A stretch of DNA of 64,000 nucleotides from CAG-390 sp003523225. GTDB taxonomy: Bacteria; Bacillota; Clostridia; Oscillospirales; CAG-272. The translations under genes were made by a program, and so were the position numbers. Positions 1 to 8,605 of the stretch are shown here, piece by piece; positions within the stretch are counted from its first letter, which is position 1; the number at the start of each line of letters is the position of its first letter. The stretch is from the NCBI GenBank assembly GCA_902461815.1, contig CABPZE010000004.1, forward strand, positions 62,001-126,000, written 5' to 3'. The notes beneath the pieces are model-generated. The model saw nothing but the letters and a program-made list of their open reading frames with translations. It did not search any database and was not told where the DNA came from.

Positions 1-482
1 AACGTGCAACGCTCAAGTGTACCGTGGCATTTTGCGTTTTCACGGGCGACGGCGAGCGCGCAGGGGCTTATGTCTGCCGCCGTGGCAGATACATCAGGAC
101 GATTTTTCAGTATAGAGACTGCAACAGCGCCGCTTCCCGTGCCGAGATCGGCAAAATGAGCTTTTGGCGGAAGCAGACGCATAGCCGTTGTAACAAGCAG
201 CTCGGTGTCGGGGCGGGGAATAAGACAGTCGGGAGTAACTCGGAATGGAAGCCCGAAAAATTCCCACTCTCCTAAAATATATTGCAGCGGTTCACGGTTT
301 ATTCTGCGCTCAAGAGCTGACTGAAGCGCCAAAGACTCCATGTCCTCGTTGCGTCTGTATGGCAGCTCAGAAGCGCGGATGCCTCCGAAGTGCTCTGCAA
401 GCAGCGCCGCTTCGCGGCGGCATTCACTGTCATCTCCGATTCCGGCGGCACACAGCGCTGCAAAAAGCTCGTTATAGGTCAT
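1..482 (-). CDS. prmC: PrmC (HemK) release factor glutamine methyltransferase, N-terminal 160 residues
   Basis: N5-glutamine methyltransferase that methylates the GGQ motif of peptide chain release factors in the cytoplasm. The visible part has the helical N-terminal domain, the family's IPRPDTELLV segment near residue 90 and the SAM-binding loop ADLGTGSGAVAVS near 112-124. The NPPY catalytic motif lies beyond the window edge, so the gene is partial. The ATG at 482 follows an AAAGGAG ribosome site at about 489-495. A TATAAT-like -10 on the minus strand (522-527) could drive it, but no good -35 is visible. Family assignment is firm. Confidence 0.9.
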   Translation of the reverse strand, partial: MTYNELFAALCAAGIGDDSECRREAALLAEHFGGIRASELPYRRNEDMESLALQSALERRINREPLQYILGEWEFFGLPFRVTPDCLIPRPDTELLVTTAMRLLPPKAHFADLGTGSGAVAVSILKNRPDVSATAADISPCALAVARENAKCHGTLERCT

Positions 483-632
483 AAAGCGCTCCTTTCGCGC
501 ACGGTTGCTTATCATTCAAATATTATACCAAATAAAACCGAAAAAATAAAGTGCTTTTGCGAAAAAATATCCGGTTGCCGAGACGATATATGATGAAAAA
601 AATAATTTACATATTATTCTTTATTTCAGGGG

Positions 633-660
633 TTGCATTTTGCCGAAAATATGTTATACT
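633..660 (+). promoter_or_regulatory. Sigma-A promoter of the 700-972 gene
   Basis: TTGCAT (633-638), 16-bp spacer, TATACT (655-660). The start codon at 700 follows a leader of about 35 nt with an AAGGAGG site. Confidence 0.7.
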
Positions 661-699
661 ATAAGTGGTTAAATAGCACAAACAAGGAGGATAATAATC

Positions 700-972
700 A
701 TGTGCCTTTTCAGAAAACCCGAAAAACCCCAGTACGGTAAGGTTATCGCCATTACCGTAGGTGTTACTCTGGCTGTTGCTGCCGCCGCATATGCAGCTTA
801 CCGCTTCTTTGCCGAGCGCTGCTGCAAGTACTGCTGCGATGACTGTGATTGCGACTGTGACTGCGACTGCGACGATGATGATCTCTTCTGCGACGAAGAC
901 GATGACGCCGATGATGTTGAGGTCGAGGTCGAGGATGCTCCTGCTGCCGACGAGGCTGCCGAGAACGCCTGA
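700..972 (+). CDS. Small membrane protein with a Cys-Asp repeat and acidic tail
   Basis: A 90-residue protein of no family I recognise. A short basic N-terminus is followed by one membrane helix (about residues 13-36), a Cys-rich stretch (CCKYCC), then alternating Cys-Asp units (about 47-56) and a tail almost entirely of Asp, Glu and Ala. The charge pattern suggests the acidic tail lies outside, but the topology is inferred. The Cys-Asp run could bind metal; that is a guess. It is a single-gene transcript with its own promoter, an AAGGAGG site 8 nt before the ATG, and a hairpin just after the stop. The alternating GAC/TGC codons make this a low-complexity sequence, so similarity hits should be treated with care. 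Confidence 0.75.
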   Translation: MCLFRKPEKPQYGKVIAITVGVTLAVAAAAYAAYRFFAERCCKYCCDDCDCDCDCDCDDDDLFCDEDDDADDVEVEVEDAPAADEAAENA

Positions 973-987
973 GATTACACATAAAGT

Positions 988-1012
988 AACCGGTGCGCTA
1001 AGCGCACCGGTT
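988..1012 (+). terminator. Hairpin after the Cys-Asp protein gene
   Basis: Perfect 11-bp stem AACCGGTGCGC / GCGCACCGGTT with a 3-nt loop, starting 15 nt after the stop codon. The following tract (GCTGTTTA) is only weakly T-rich. Confidence 0.65.
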
Positions 1013-1084
1013 GCTGTTTAGTGGTGAACTGCCATATTCGGCGGCGATCCTGAAAAACAGGGGCAGTATGCCTCAAATTTTTTT

Positions 1085-1115
1085 GTGGGCGTCGCGCTGA
1101 AAGCGCGACGCCCAC
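1085..1115. terminator. GC-rich hairpin between convergent genes
   Basis: Perfect 14-bp stem starting GTGGGCGTCGCGCT with a 3-nt loop, in the gap between convergent genes. A run of seven T lies on its left (1078-1084). Read from the minus-strand gene, the hairpin is therefore followed by A rather than U, which is wrong for a classical intrinsic terminator. Confidence 0.4.
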
Positions 1116-1135
1116 GGCTTTATTAATTCATAGGA

Positions 1136-2620
1136 TCAATCAAATGCATTTGCAAGCACCTTGAGTCCGTTTTCAATAGTGGACTTGGCGGCTGCATAGT
1201 TGGATGCAAAGGATGCACCTGCAAGCGCTGTCTTGCGGAACAGGTTGGCAGTGTGGTTGCCGAAGGATTCGCAGAACAGACGACCGAGGTCGAAGCTGAT
1301 GCCTTCACGGATGATGTCATACATCTTGCCCGCTTCCGCTCCGCTGGCGTAACGGATCTTCATGGCTGACTCAAATACCTTGGGAGTAATGCTGCGGTAG
1401 TTTTCGGATCCCATTGCCTCAAGAAGTGCAGAGCATATCTCAATGTTGTCTGAGTAGCTTGCAATGGCGTACATGGTGAAGGGATGACCGACGTTGGTTA
1501 CAAACCTATCCTGGTCGGCGGAATATTTCGGCTGGGGAACTATACCGTAATCAAATTCGATCCTGGATTTGTCACCGTTGTCCTTGCCCGCGACGATAAA
1601 GACACGGTCTGTTATCATGATCGCGCGCTGTTCGAAGAATATCTGACGGACAGAGGTGCTGTTTGCATGGTAAACACCCTGAGAGGACATGAAATTCGAA
1701 ACCTTTGAAACCATGTCTATCTGCTTTTCGCCGTAGTAGCTGGGGGATACTACCAGTGAGCCGGATTCGTCCTTGTCTATTGAAATAATGTCCGCGGCAG
1801 TCTGGAAAGCATCTATATTGACTTCATAGATGACATATCCGAACTTATCTTCGGAGTTCTTTCTGGAGTCGCCGTTGTCCTCATAGATATCCTTGGTGAG
1901 CTCCGCCATTTTGTCAAATGTCCACTCGTTGTCATTGACAAGCTGGTAAGGAGTTTTTGCAAACTGATAATCCGCAACCAGCTTTTCGTTGAAGAAGGTA
2001 GCGATCATCATCCACAGCAGGTTGGTGGAAATATCACCGGAGCAGAAGTACAGCTTGTTGTTGATGGTGCATTCTTTCATAAGAGCGTCAGGCCACCAGG
2101 GCATATCAACATTGAAGTACTCTGTCTCAAGCAGGTTGGTGCAAAGACCCTGAATTGACATTGCCGGAGGTGTGCGGCTGTATGTAGCAAAGATGTCATA
2201 TTCGGAGGGGGATGTCTGTGCGTCGGCAAGTGCTTTCTTGATATAAGCTGCCGCCTCACTTGTGCTTGCGCCGGGCGTAGGCACAAATTTCAGCTTTACA
2301 CCGAGGCGCTCCTCGACCTTGGCGTTACGCGCGTTGATGGCTTCACCTATGAAATCACCGGATTCGCTGTCATCATAGAATTCCGTCATCGTGTGGTTGT
2401 CCCACATGAGTATTGTGATCTCCTCGTTGTTGAAATTGAGGCTGGGGAGTGTGTCCTTGAGGAAACCGTTGGCGTCATACTTGCTATCGGTGACCTCAGG
2501 TGCGTTTGTGCTTATCTCGCTGGATGCGGTAGTTGTGCCGCTCTCTCCCGGATTTACGCACGAGACGCAAAGCGGTACCATCATAAGCAGTGCAAGTACA
2601 AGTGCTGCAATCTTTTTCAT
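1136..2620 (-). CDS. Extracellular sugar-binding lipoprotein of an ABC importer
   Basis: A 494-residue type 1 extracellular solute-binding protein. Residues 1-20 form a lipoprotein signal ending in the lipobox VSC (Cys near 21), followed by a Thr/Ser/Glu linker and the binding domain (ITILMWDN at about 68). It should sit on the outer face of the membrane and deliver a sugar to an ABC permease. No permease or ATPase lies nearby, so it must work with distant subunits. It is the last gene of the minus-strand aldolase/dehydrogenase cluster but has its own consensus promoter in the 157-bp gap upstream. The ligand cannot be read from sequence. Confidence 0.85.
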   Translation of the reverse strand: MKKIAALVLALLMMVPLCVSCVNPGESGTTTASSEISTNAPEVTDSKYDANGFLKDTLPSLNFNNEEITILMWDNHTMTEFYDDSESGDFIGEAINARNAKVEERLGVKLKFVPTPGASTSEAAAYIKKALADAQTSPSEYDIFATYSRTPPAMSIQGLCTNLLETEYFNVDMPWWPDALMKECTINNKLYFCSGDISTNLLWMMIATFFNEKLVADYQFAKTPYQLVNDNEWTFDKMAELTKDIYEDNGDSRKNSEDKFGYVIYEVNIDAFQTAADIISIDKDESGSLVVSPSYYGEKQIDMVSKVSNFMSSQGVYHANSTSVRQIFFEQRAIMITDRVFIVAGKDNGDKSRIEFDYGIVPQPKYSADQDRFVTNVGHPFTMYAIASYSDNIEICSALLEAMGSENYRSITPKVFESAMKIRYASGAEAGKMYDIIREGISFDLGRLFCESFGNHTANLFRKTALAGASFASNYAAAKSTIENGLKVLANAFD

Positions 2621-2680
2621 AAATTGTTCATAACCCTTTCTTCGAATAATGCTTGCGATATAATTCAGTGGTTGAGTAAT

Positions 2681-2709
2681 ATTATATAGTCATTTTTCAC
2701 TGTTGTCAA
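2681..2709 (-). promoter_or_regulatory. Consensus sigma-A promoter of the solute-binding protein gene
   Basis: On the minus strand: TTGACA (2709-2704), 17-bp spacer, TATAAT (2686-2681). This is a perfect consensus, giving a leader of about 55 nt. Confidence 0.85.
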
Positions 2710-2777
2710 GACCGAATCGTTCGATTTTAGAGCAATTATGCTGAAAAATCAAATGACAGGGGCTTAGTGAGTATGGC

Positions 2778-4757
2778 TCAGCTTATATCCGCCGAGAAAA
2801 GATGTACTTTATTCGCTCCCCATGTCTCATCGAAGCGGATGCTTACACGGCGCGCGGAAAGCCCGAGCGGTATGCGAACGAGGGAGTTGTGGCAGTTATC
2901 GGTGGAATACACGACCTTGCCGTCGCACTCGACGGTAAACGACTTCACAAGCGTATCTGCTACCTTTACGCCGCCGAAATCAAGCGAACGGTTGCAGCGC
3001 TGTGCAAATACACGCATTTTTACATCCGGGGAAATTGACTCGCGGGAGAAGTCGGGGTCGAACACCAGACGCAGGGTGTCAAGCTGACGCTCCTCGCCAA
3101 AATCAAATTCAAGCGTTGAGCCTTTGTCAAGCTCGGCGTAGTTGCGCGTCATTTCTGCGTCGGGACGCTCCATGCCGTTCTGAAGAAGTGCCAGCTCTTC
3201 GGCGGGAAGATTGATCTTTGCCGATTTTGTCAGCTCCGGGATACTGCGGGTAAGACCGGGCAGATAGCAGCCGTCGTCGAGCAGTCTTTCCTGAAGCAGC
3301 GGAACATAGCTTTCCGAGACCTGCGCGGGCATGATGTTTTCTGCCACGCATATTGCCGCAGCCTCACCGACCGCCTGACCGAGCAGTGAGCAGGTTGCCA
3401 TTACACGGGTGGAGGAAATTGCGGCGTGGGTGGCGCTTATGTTGCGTCCGGCAAAGAACATATTTTCAATGTTTGCCGAATAAAGCACGCGGTAGGGAAT
3501 ACCGTAAGGCGATGGTGTGGGGTGAAGGGTCGACGCCGATTCGTCGGCGGGAGCCTTGAAGCCTCCGGGATTGTGATCGTCCATCGGCCATCCGCCGTAG
3601 GCTATCACATCGTCGAATTTTCCGCCTGCCTCGACATCGTTCTGCGTAAGAGTGTACGGGCCGACGTATCTGCGAGATTCGCGCTTGCCGGGCAAAAAGC
3701 CAACCCATTCAAGCTCCCAGTTTTCGGCGTGATGGTCGCCGTGATTCTTTATGTGATCCCAGATACCGAAGGCGATCTTAAGCAGCTCGTCGCGCAGCCA
3801 TTCAGTGTCGTGTATGCTGTCGTTTTCTCCGCCAAGCTCTATCCACCAGAAGTTACCTTTGGAGGTGCCCAGCGCGTGAGTGCGCGTACAAGTCGAGGTG
3901 GTCTTTATTTCAATACCTGAAATGCTTGCTCCGTTTGCAAGCAGCTCGGTGGCGGATTTTTCTCCCGCGGCTTCCGCGGCGGTCTTGCTGTTTTTGCCGT
4001 TCCAGATGAAGTCGGCGTCCTCGGCTGTCTTTTTGTCCGCGGCAGAGGATTTCTTTTTGCCCTGACCGATGAAATCGGAGTCTTCGGGGTAAACGTAAGC
4101 CCATTCCGGCGGGATGAATTTGACGGGAGCTTCGGTCTCGCGCGCCTGAAGCAGACAGGACATTCCCATGGTCTTTTTGTCGCTGACCTCAGGACCTATC
4201 GTTTCTCCGAACTCACCGCGTCCCTCACGTCCCACGCGCCATTCCGCGCCTGTAAGAGTGGCGAGCACCGAGTCACCGGAGCAGTCGGAGAAGTATTTGG
4301 CTTTTACTGTGTGCCAGGTATATGTAGTAAGCTGCCAGCCGACCACGGATTTTATGCGGCGACCGGTGGGGGTGTCCTCTGTTTCCGCATCAACGCAGGA
4401 GCAGTTGAGCAGCAGCTCGATATTCGGGTCGTCCTTGACCTTTCCCCACATTACGCTGTCCCATATAGAATAGCAAAGGGTGGGGTTGCGGTATATGTTT
4501 TCTTCTTCAAGCTCGGATACAATACCGGTTTCACGGTTGTGAAGTCCTTTTGCTCCGCGCACCCACATACGTATCTCGCTTGAAGCGTTTCCGCCGAGCA
4601 CGGGTCTGTCCTGCATCAGCAGCACGCGTGTGCCGCGGCGCGCGGCGCAAAGTGCTGCCGCCATTCCGGAAAGACCGCCGCCGATTATGCACAGATCTGC
4701 GGTGTGGTCAATTCGGCGCATAGCCGATGTTTTTACTGTAAGGGTGGAATTGTTCAT
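2778..4757 (-). CDS. FAD-dependent oxidoreductase with C-terminal beta-sandwich-like domain
   Basis: A 659-residue flavoprotein of the FAD-dependent oxidoreductase family (FAD_oxidored type). The Rossmann dinucleotide motif IIGGGLSGMAAALC is at about residues 24-37. The second FAD-contact region, NMFFAGRNISATHAAISSTR, is near 430. The last 120 residues or so (from DKGSTLEFDFGEERQLDTLRL) look like a discoidin/galactose-binding beta-sandwich, unusual for a cytoplasmic flavoenzyme. No signal peptide is seen. The GGAGG of its ribosome site is part of the last codons of the upstream dehydrogenase, 4 nt away, so the two are co-translated. Substrate unknown; a sugar or sugar acid is likely from context. 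Confidence 0.8.
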   Translation of the reverse strand: MNNSTLTVKTSAMRRIDHTADLCIIGGGLSGMAAALCAARRGTRVLLMQDRPVLGGNASSEIRMWVRGAKGLHNRETGIVSELEEENIYRNPTLCYSIWDSVMWGKVKDDPNIELLLNCSCVDAETEDTPTGRRIKSVVGWQLTTYTWHTVKAKYFSDCSGDSVLATLTGAEWRVGREGRGEFGETIGPEVSDKKTMGMSCLLQARETEAPVKFIPPEWAYVYPEDSDFIGQGKKKSSAADKKTAEDADFIWNGKNSKTAAEAAGEKSATELLANGASISGIEIKTTSTCTRTHALGTSKGNFWWIELGGENDSIHDTEWLRDELLKIAFGIWDHIKNHGDHHAENWELEWVGFLPGKRESRRYVGPYTLTQNDVEAGGKFDDVIAYGGWPMDDHNPGGFKAPADESASTLHPTPSPYGIPYRVLYSANIENMFFAGRNISATHAAISSTRVMATCSLLGQAVGEAAAICVAENIMPAQVSESYVPLLQERLLDDGCYLPGLTRSIPELTKSAKINLPAEELALLQNGMERPDAEMTRNYAELDKGSTLEFDFGEERQLDTLRLVFDPDFSRESISPDVKMRVFAQRCNRSLDFGGVKVADTLVKSFTVECDGKVVYSTDNCHNSLVRIPLGLSARRVSIRFDETWGANKVHLFSADIS

Positions 4758-4761
4758 CTGA

Positions 4762-5766
4762 TTATTCCTCCATTATAAATGTTACTTTGGTGTAGAATTC
4801 CTTGCGGTCGCGCATCATCTCAAGCGCACGGTTGCAGTCGGCGAGCGGGAAGCGGTGAGTTATAAGCTCCTCGTATTTAATAGCTCCCGAAGCCATGGCG
4901 TCAACGGTGGCTGTCCAGTCGTTGATGACCTGATTGTAGGAGGAATTCCATGTGCCGCGAAGTGTAATTTCTTTTCTGAGCAGCTGGGAATATACGCTTT
5001 GCTTTATAGTCATATCGCGTGCGGGATTTCCCATAAGCACTATTCTGCCGTGTGCCTTCAGCGAGGATATAGCATCGCAGAGCGCTGCGGATGCTCCAGT
5101 GCCTTCAAGCGCGCAGTCGCACGGGCCGTCCTTTTCGCGGTCATATTGTTCGAATCCGAATTTTGCGGCAAAGGCGAGCTTTTCCGGGCTTATGTCAACG
5201 ACCCTGACGCATCCCGCACCGGCGTGACGCGCCCACTGCGCGGCGATAAGACCGATAGGTCCTGCGCCCCAGATGACAACAAGGTCGCCAAGCTCCACGC
5301 CGAGACGCCGTATGGCGGCGCGCGCTACCGCTCCTGGCTCACAAAGTGAAGCGCAGGCGTAGCTGAGAGTGTCGGGCGTAAGTATCAGATTGCGCTTGTC
5401 CACGGCTATGTACTCGGCAAAGCCTCCGTCGCGGCGCGAGCCGTAGTAGTCGTAATTTTTGCAGTTGGCATATTCGCCGACCTCACATGAGGAGCATTTG
5501 CGGCAGGGAAGCAGTGGAAACACAGCTGCGCGTCGACCGACCAGCTCCGGGTCTCCCGCGACTATTTTTCCGGCAAATTCATGACCGGGGATAGTGGGGA
5601 AGTGATAGGTTCCCTTTTCGTAAATCCGGGGAAGGTCAGAGCCGCACACGCCTGCCGCCATTACCTTCATCAAAACCTCGCCCTCATGTACTTCGGGAAC
5701 AGGTACCTGTTCATACCTCAGATCGCCTACGGCATGAAGCACCGCGGCGTTCATCATTTCTTTCAT
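4762..5766 (-). CDS. Zinc-dependent sugar-alcohol dehydrogenase, galactitol-1-phosphate 5-dehydrogenase-like
   Basis: A 334-residue medium-chain dehydrogenase of the GatD/sorbitol dehydrogenase group. Catalytic zinc ligands are Cys in GVCGSD (about 41) and His-Glu in PGHEF (about 61-62). The structural zinc site is the four-Cys lobe PCRKCSSCEVGEYANC (about 88-103). The NAD(P) fold has WGAGPIGLIAA at about 169. It oxidises a hydroxyl of a polyol or polyol phosphate to a ketone. The partner aldolase gene upstream makes a galactitol/tagatose-type route plausible, but no PTS or kinase is in the window. GAGGT lies 7 nt before the ATG. Confidence 0.82.
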   Translation of the reverse strand: MKEMMNAAVLHAVGDLRYEQVPVPEVHEGEVLMKVMAAGVCGSDLPRIYEKGTYHFPTIPGHEFAGKIVAGDPELVGRRAAVFPLLPCRKCSSCEVGEYANCKNYDYYGSRRDGGFAEYIAVDKRNLILTPDTLSYACASLCEPGAVARAAIRRLGVELGDLVVIWGAGPIGLIAAQWARHAGAGCVRVVDISPEKLAFAAKFGFEQYDREKDGPCDCALEGTGASAALCDAISSLKAHGRIVLMGNPARDMTIKQSVYSQLLRKEITLRGTWNSSYNQVINDWTATVDAMASGAIKYEELITHRFPLADCNRALEMMRDRKEFYTKVTFIMEE

Positions 5767-5881
5767 AAAAAATACCTCTTTTTATTTTGATTTTAATTAT
5801 GAATCGGAATACTGTTGGATATTGTTTGGCTTGGGTTCACGCTTTTCCGTCACAACCGCATACGCTTATCCTTGCGGACAC

Positions 5882-6700
5882 CTAATCGGCAACGCGTTCG
5901 ATTCCGGCTTTACCGTACTTCTTGGGGTCAAAGATCTCCGCGTCGCTCTCAAGCGTCCGGCGTATGCCTGCGGTATATGCCTGGCGCAGCTCGGTGGCAA
6001 AGTTTACTTTGCAGATCCCGTTTGCAATGCATTCCTTTACCGCACTGTCGGTCAGTCCCGACGCTCCGTGAAGCACCAGCGGTATAGGATATCCAGCCGA
6101 GAAAAGGCGGTTGCGTATCGCGGCGAGTCTTGCAACGTCGAGCACGGGTGTGCCGCGGTAAATGCCGTGAGCGGTGCCGATAGCCACGGCAAGCGAGCAG
6201 ACGTGCGTCCGGCTTACAAAGGTAAGCGCGTCGTCGGGGTCGGTATATGTATTTCCGGAGGAGACGAGGTCGTCCTCCTTGCCTCCGACCTTGCCAAGCT
6301 CGGCTTCGACCAGGATACCGGCAGCTTCGGCTTCGGCGACAACACCCTGCACCGTTTTGATATTTTCATCAAGCGGCAGCCGCGAGGCGTCGATCATTAC
6401 CGATGAGTAGCCCGCGCGCAGTGCTTCGCGGCAAAGTGCAGGACTGTCCCCGTGGTCGAGGTGAAGCGCGACCGGAACTGACGCGCGTTCGGCAAGTGCG
6501 CGGACTATCGCAGAATAAACGGCGCATCCGGCATATTTTACGGTTGACGGTGTTGTCTGGAGAATTATCGGGCTGTGCAGGCGTTCGGCGGCAGTAACTG
6601 CGGCTATTGCCATTTCCATGTTTTCAACATTGAAGGCGCCGACCGCGTACCCGCCCCTCATGGCGGCGTGCAGCATTTCCTTTGAATTCACATAGGGCAT
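5882..6700 (-). CDS. Class II ketose-bisphosphate aldolase, GatY/KbaY-like
   Basis: A 272-residue zinc-dependent aldolase, close to the usual 280-290. Motifs in order: the Asp-containing block ALHLDHGDS (about 78-86), the AELGKVGGKEDD loop, GTAHGIYRG and VLHGASGL, which together supply the zinc ligands and phosphate site. It cleaves fructose- or tagatose-1,6-bisphosphate to DHAP and glyceraldehyde-3-phosphate. First gene of the cluster; AAAGGAAA precedes the ATG. A 115-bp gap separates it from the dehydrogenase. It ends in TAG, which shows that TAG is an ordinary stop in this genome. Confidence 0.85.
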   Translation of the reverse strand: MPYVNSKEMLHAAMRGGYAVGAFNVENMEMAIAAVTAAERLHSPIILQTTPSTVKYAGCAVYSAIVRALAERASVPVALHLDHGDSPALCREALRAGYSSVMIDASRLPLDENIKTVQGVVAEAEAAGILVEAELGKVGGKEDDLVSSGNTYTDPDDALTFVSRTHVCSLAVAIGTAHGIYRGTPVLDVARLAAIRNRLFSAGYPIPLVLHGASGLTDSAVKECIANGICKVNFATELRQAYTAGIRRTLESDAEIFDPKKYGKAGIERVAD

Positions 6701-6854
6701 TTCGGTTTCCTTTCGGAGTGCTTTTTTATTGTATTCCGGTCCGGCTTGTGGCTGAAAAACGGAGCGTTCCGTTTTTTGACCGTAATATCCGGCACAGATC
6801 GGAATATGGGAGCGTGACAGATGCCGAAAAAGGCTTTACGGCATTATTATAATA

Positions 6855-6884
6855 ATTATATCACACATTATGGGGTAAAAACAA
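6855..6884 (-). promoter_or_regulatory. Probable promoter of the aldolase operon
   Basis: On the minus strand: TTGTTT (6884-6879), 18-bp spacer, TATAAT (6860-6855). The -35 is imperfect. It lies only about 10 bp beyond the terminator of the next operon. Confidence 0.5.
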
Positions 6885-6892
6885 TACAAAAT

Positions 6893-6937
6893 AAAAAAAA
6901 ATCCCCCTTCCGCGAAAAATCTTTGCGCGGTTGGAGG
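6893..6937 (-). terminator. Intrinsic terminator of the ABC exporter operon
   Basis: Minus-strand stem CCTCC/GGGGG plus CCGCG/CGCGG (6903-6937), followed by nine U (6893-6901), just after the permease stop codon. Confidence 0.9.
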
Positions 6938-6945
6938 AATAGTCC

Positions 6946-7608
6946 TCAGCATATATCCTGTTTTTCAAACTTGTGCACCGAGACGGTGTGGCATATAAGG
7001 CAGCAGATAACGAAAAACATTATTGAGACGCCGAGAAAAGTCAGCTTTGCGTGCAGGTTTGAGGGATCGGGAGTATCAAGCCGGTCGCGGAAAAGCGGAA
7101 CGGTGTAGGAGAAAATTATGTCGCACGCTATGCAGAGAAATATTGCCGCGCTTGAACCGATAAATGCAACGCCTACACTGTTGACGTCGGAGTAATATAC
7201 AAGAAAGAAGACTATGTTGAAAATACCATAAACGGCAAAGCCCTCGGCAAACAGGGCAATGTTTGCATCCATGCCTGCAGCGTTGACGTTACCGATGCAA
7301 TACTGCGATAACAAAGCGAAAGGAGTCATAAGCACAAGCTGGCACAGCTCCACGGTGACGGCGAACAGCAGCCGCGAGGATACAATGTCGCGCTTGGATA
7401 CGGGAAGATTCAGTGAATAGACCACGTCACGGTTCTCCCTGCCGAGCAGACAGGTAAAGAATATTCCCATGGAGGTGTAAAAGAAGGATAGAGAGTATGG
7501 GTAGTTAGGTATCAGCACCATTGCGGAGGAGAGAAGCATAAGCGGGACTGTCGGGTGCATTGCAAGGCGGAAGTCCTTTTTCAAAAGCCTCATCACATTT
7601 TTATTCAT
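6946..7608 (-). CDS. ABC-2 type transporter permease
   Basis: A 220-residue membrane protein with about six hydrophobic segments, of the ABC-2 permease type that pairs with the ATPase encoded just upstream. The start chosen is the ATG at 7608, which overlaps the end of the ATPase gene by 8 nt and follows GAAAGGGG; a longer in-frame reading has no ribosome site. Probably an exporter or bacitracin-type resistance/efflux pair. The cargo cannot be inferred. Confidence 0.78.
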   Translation of the reverse strand: MNKNVMRLLKKDFRLAMHPTVPLMLLSSAMVLIPNYPYSLSFFYTSMGIFFTCLLGRENRDVVYSLNLPVSKRDIVSSRLLFAVTVELCQLVLMTPFALLSQYCIGNVNAAGMDANIALFAEGFAVYGIFNIVFFLVYYSDVNSVGVAFIGSSAAIFLCIACDIIFSYTVPLFRDRLDTPDPSNLHAKLTFLGVSIMFFVICCLICHTVSVHKFEKQDIC

Positions 7609-8449
7609 GAGTGTTACCCCTTTCAAGATGTACCATAATTGCTTCAAGGTCGGGCTTCAGGCACTGGCGTCCGGTGCGTTCGGCGTCAGCCGTATACATG
7701 AGCGCCGAAAAGCCGTCCCTTACGCGCCGTTTGCCGAGTATTATTTTCTCATGCGGCGCGGCTTCGGCATCGTTCTGATAGGCAACGAGCCGGTAGGAAT
7801 CTTCGAATTTCCGGGTCGGTGCGTCGGCAATTATCCTGCCGCCGCTGATGTATATGATATTATGGGCGCATTTGTCAAGATCAGAGGTGATGTGCGTTGA
7901 AAAGAGGATCGTTTTTCCCTCACCGCAAAGCTCAAGCAGAACATCAAGCAGGTCATCGCGCGAGACCGGGTCAAGTCCGCTTGTCGGCTCGTCAAGTATC
8001 AGAAGCTCGGCGTTGTGAGATAGGGCAAGCACCAACGAGTATTTTACCTTCATTCCGGCGGAAAGCTCGGAGGGCGTTTTTTTGCCGTCAAGCGCGAACA
8101 GTGACATATAGCGGCGGTACGCGCTGTCGTCCCAGTTTGAATAAAATGATCTTGTGACATCCGATATAACGTCAAGACGCTTTTTCAGGTAGAAGTTCAC
8201 ACTGCCAGCAACAAATCCAGTACGGAGCTTGATTTTCGCTTCGTTTCCGGTAAACGGAAGTCCGAAAAAGGATATATCTCCGCCGTCTGGATGCACGAAA
8301 TTAAAAAGCGAATTGAGAGTTGTGGATTTTCCCGCGCCGTTTCTGCCGATAAATCCGGTTATTTTTCCTGCCTCAAGCGAAAATGAGACCCCGTCAAGTC
8401 TGAATGCGGGATAGTTTTTCTGCAGGTTTCTGACTTCAAGTATGTTCAT
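7601..8449 (-). CDS. ABC transporter ATP-binding protein (exporter type)
   Basis: A 282-residue ATPase. Walker A GRNGAGKST at about 35-43, signature LSAGMKVK, Walker B LLILDEPTSGLD and the H-loop STHITSD are all intact. The ATG at 8449 has AAAAGGG 8 nt before it and is preferred over a TTG at 8467. It forms a two-gene operon with the permease, followed by a strong terminator. Such pairs usually follow a GntR-family (YtrA) repressor gene. None is present here, but palindromic GATATC sequences overlap the promoter. Confidence 0.88.
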   Translation of the reverse strand: MNILEVRNLQKNYPAFRLDGVSFSLEAGKITGFIGRNGAGKSTTLNSLFNFVHPDGGDISFFGLPFTGNEAKIKLRTGFVAGSVNFYLKKRLDVISDVTRSFYSNWDDSAYRRYMSLFALDGKKTPSELSAGMKVKYSLVLALSHNAELLILDEPTSGLDPVSRDDLLDVLLELCGEGKTILFSTHITSDLDKCAHNIIYISGGRIIADAPTRKFEDSYRLVAYQNDAEAAPHEKIILGKRRVRDGFSALMYTADAERTGRQCLKPDLEAIMVHLERGNTHE

Positions 8450-8479
8450 TGCAGTTGCCCTTTTCAATATGATATCAAT

Positions 8480-8508
8480 ATGATATCATATAATGCGTCG
8501 TTTGTCAA
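8480..8508 (-). promoter_or_regulatory. Promoter of the ABC exporter operon with overlapping palindromes
   Basis: On the minus strand: TTGACA (8508-8503), 17-bp spacer, TATCAT (8485-8480). ATGATATCAT spans the -10 (8480-8489) and ATGATATCA is repeated at 8469-8477, as expected for an operator. Confidence 0.65.
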
Positions 8509-8568
8509 TGGAAAAGTGAAATTTCACCGCGTTTTCACGCAGAAATTCATTTAACCCATGATTATAAT

Positions 8569-8595
8569 AAAAAACGGCGGTGCCTGCCGCCGTTT
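8569..8595 (-). terminator. Intrinsic terminator after the DUF2752 gene
   Basis: Minus strand AAACGGCGG / CCGCCGTTT with a 6-nt loop, running into TTTTTTATTATAA. It starts 11 nt after the stop codon. Confidence 0.85.
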
Positions 8596-8605
8596 CGTTC
8601 GTATG

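Noticed and set aside
764..982. A basic Arg/His-rich protein on the minus strand opposite the Cys-Asp gene
   Set aside because: It is the antisense reading of a low-complexity acidic coding sequence and has no promoter or ribosome site.
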